Below are positions 6,645 through 6,975 of a DNA stretch of 6,975 nucleotides, piece by piece. Made by a program: the position numbers and the translations under genes. The notes under the pieces are model-generated. The model was given only the letters and a program-made list of their open reading frames with translations. It searched no databases and was not told the origin of the DNA. Numbering within the stretch: the stretch's first letter is position 1; the number at the start of each line of letters is the position of its first letter. The stretch lies in the NCBI GenBank assembly GCA_019309945.1, contig JAFDFH010000297.1, positions 1 through 6,975 of the forward strand, written 5' to 3'. The stretch is from Deltaproteobacteria bacterium. Lineage in GTDB: Bacteria > Desulfobacterota > Desulfobacteria > Desulfobacterales > JAFDFH01.

Positions 6645-6975
6645 TTGAGCGAATTTGTTCCCAAGATTCTCACGTTCTGCTGTACTTGGTGAGGTTATTC
6701 CGCTGCAGATTTGGCTGGAGTTTCCAGACTACAATATACTCCGGATATCAAGATCGTCCGAATTATGTGCACCGGCCGGATTGATCCGGCAATCGTTGCC
6801 AGGGCCTTAAAAAAGGGACTGGATGGTCTTCTGGTCGTGGGCTGCTACTTCGGTGACTGCCATTATATCAGCGGGAATGTTCAGGCCAAAGCAAAAATTG
6901 ACATGACCCGCAGACTGTTTAGACACATTGGTGTTAATGAGGAACGGCTTTCTTTTCAACAATGCTCTTCCGGTA
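6645..6975 (+). CDS. mvhD: MvhD-family electron-transfer subunit, selenoprotein (Sec16), 3' end beyond window
   Basis: From TTG 6645 the frame reads SEFVPKILTFCCTW, then TGA at 6690, then GYSAADLAGVSRLQY, RIMCTGR (C42), GCYFGDCHY (C67, C72) and on to residue 110 at the window edge. Every MvhD landmark seen in the copy at 1770 is present. The TGA falls where that copy has C17 of its CNWC motif, so Sec16 replaces the second Cys of the N-terminal motif. Conversely C67 is Cys where the first copy has Sec68. Extra cysteines occur at C12 and C107, the latter in QQCSSG where the first copy has QWLSASEG. It is expected to feed electrons into the HdrA-like protein 67 nt upstream. Gene position after the HdrA pair recalls bamF, a reported Sec-containing MvhD-like subunit. 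The early TGA makes this gene invisible to ordinary ORF finding. Confidence 0.9.
6690..6692 (+). other. In-frame TGA recoded as selenocysteine (mvhD copy 2, codon 16)
   Basis: The TGA lies in FCCTW-stop-GYSAADLAG, at the position of the second Cys of the N-terminal MvhD motif (CNWC in the other copy). A strong ribosome binding site precedes the gene and the conserved frame stays open to the window edge. Confidence 0.9.
6715..6727 (+). promoter_or_regulatory. Putative bacterial SECIS hairpin, mvhD copy 2
   Basis: A 5-bp stem, CTGGA (6715-6719) with TCCAG (6723-6727), closes the loop GTT, which begins G-U. There are 27 nt between TGA and loop, the same as in hdrA. The stem is short, so this is a weaker call than the hdrA hairpin. 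Confidence 0.6.

Overview
The window is a one-way (+ strand), tightly packed block of electron-transfer genes from an apparently strict anaerobe. All six genes belong to the heterodisulfide reductase (Hdr) / F420-non-reducing hydrogenase delta subunit (MvhD) families. The gene families, the selenocysteine use and the moderate base composition suggest a sulfate-reducing or syntrophic member of the Desulfobacterota (former Deltaproteobacteria). That placement is inference from family knowledge, as no phylogenetic marker is present.

Layout: (1) 1-1692, an HdrA-like flavoprotein with the HdrA N-terminal domain and two C-terminal [4Fe-4S] motifs. (2) 1770-2189, an MvhD protein whose frame is interrupted by an in-frame TGA at 1971, best read as selenocysteine (Sec). 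(3) 2218-3279, an HdrD-like (HdrC+HdrB type) protein with two ferredoxin motifs and two CCG domains. (4) 3352-4893, an HdrA core flavoprotein with an in-frame TGA at 3517, also read as Sec. (5) 4886-6577, a second full HdrA-like protein, overlapping gene 4 by 8 nt and starting with TTG. (6) 6645 to the window end, a second MvhD, TTG start, with an in-frame TGA at 6690 read as Sec, cut by the window edge. Each recoded TGA is followed by a hairpin at the distance expected of a bacterial SECIS element. Plain ORF calling would truncate genes 2 and 4 and miss gene 6.

How they may work together: MvhD normally passes electrons from a partner enzyme into HdrA. HdrA carries FAD and iron-sulfur clusters and is the site of flavin-based electron bifurcation in methanogen Hdr. 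HdrB/HdrD-type CCG domains carry the noncubane clusters at the far end. The order HdrD-like, HdrA, HdrA-like, MvhD resembles bamD-bamE-bamF of the class II benzoyl-CoA reductase complex, with BamE in two overlapping pieces. An additional HdrA-like/MvhD pair lies upstream. No hydrogenase, formate dehydrogenase or BamB/BamC-like gene is inside the window, so the partner and substrate are unknown.

The most striking observation is that the two MvhD paralogs place Sec at different, reciprocal positions of the same cysteine set: the upstream copy has Cys in the N-terminal motif and Sec in the GC/UYxGxCHY motif, and the downstream copy has the reverse.
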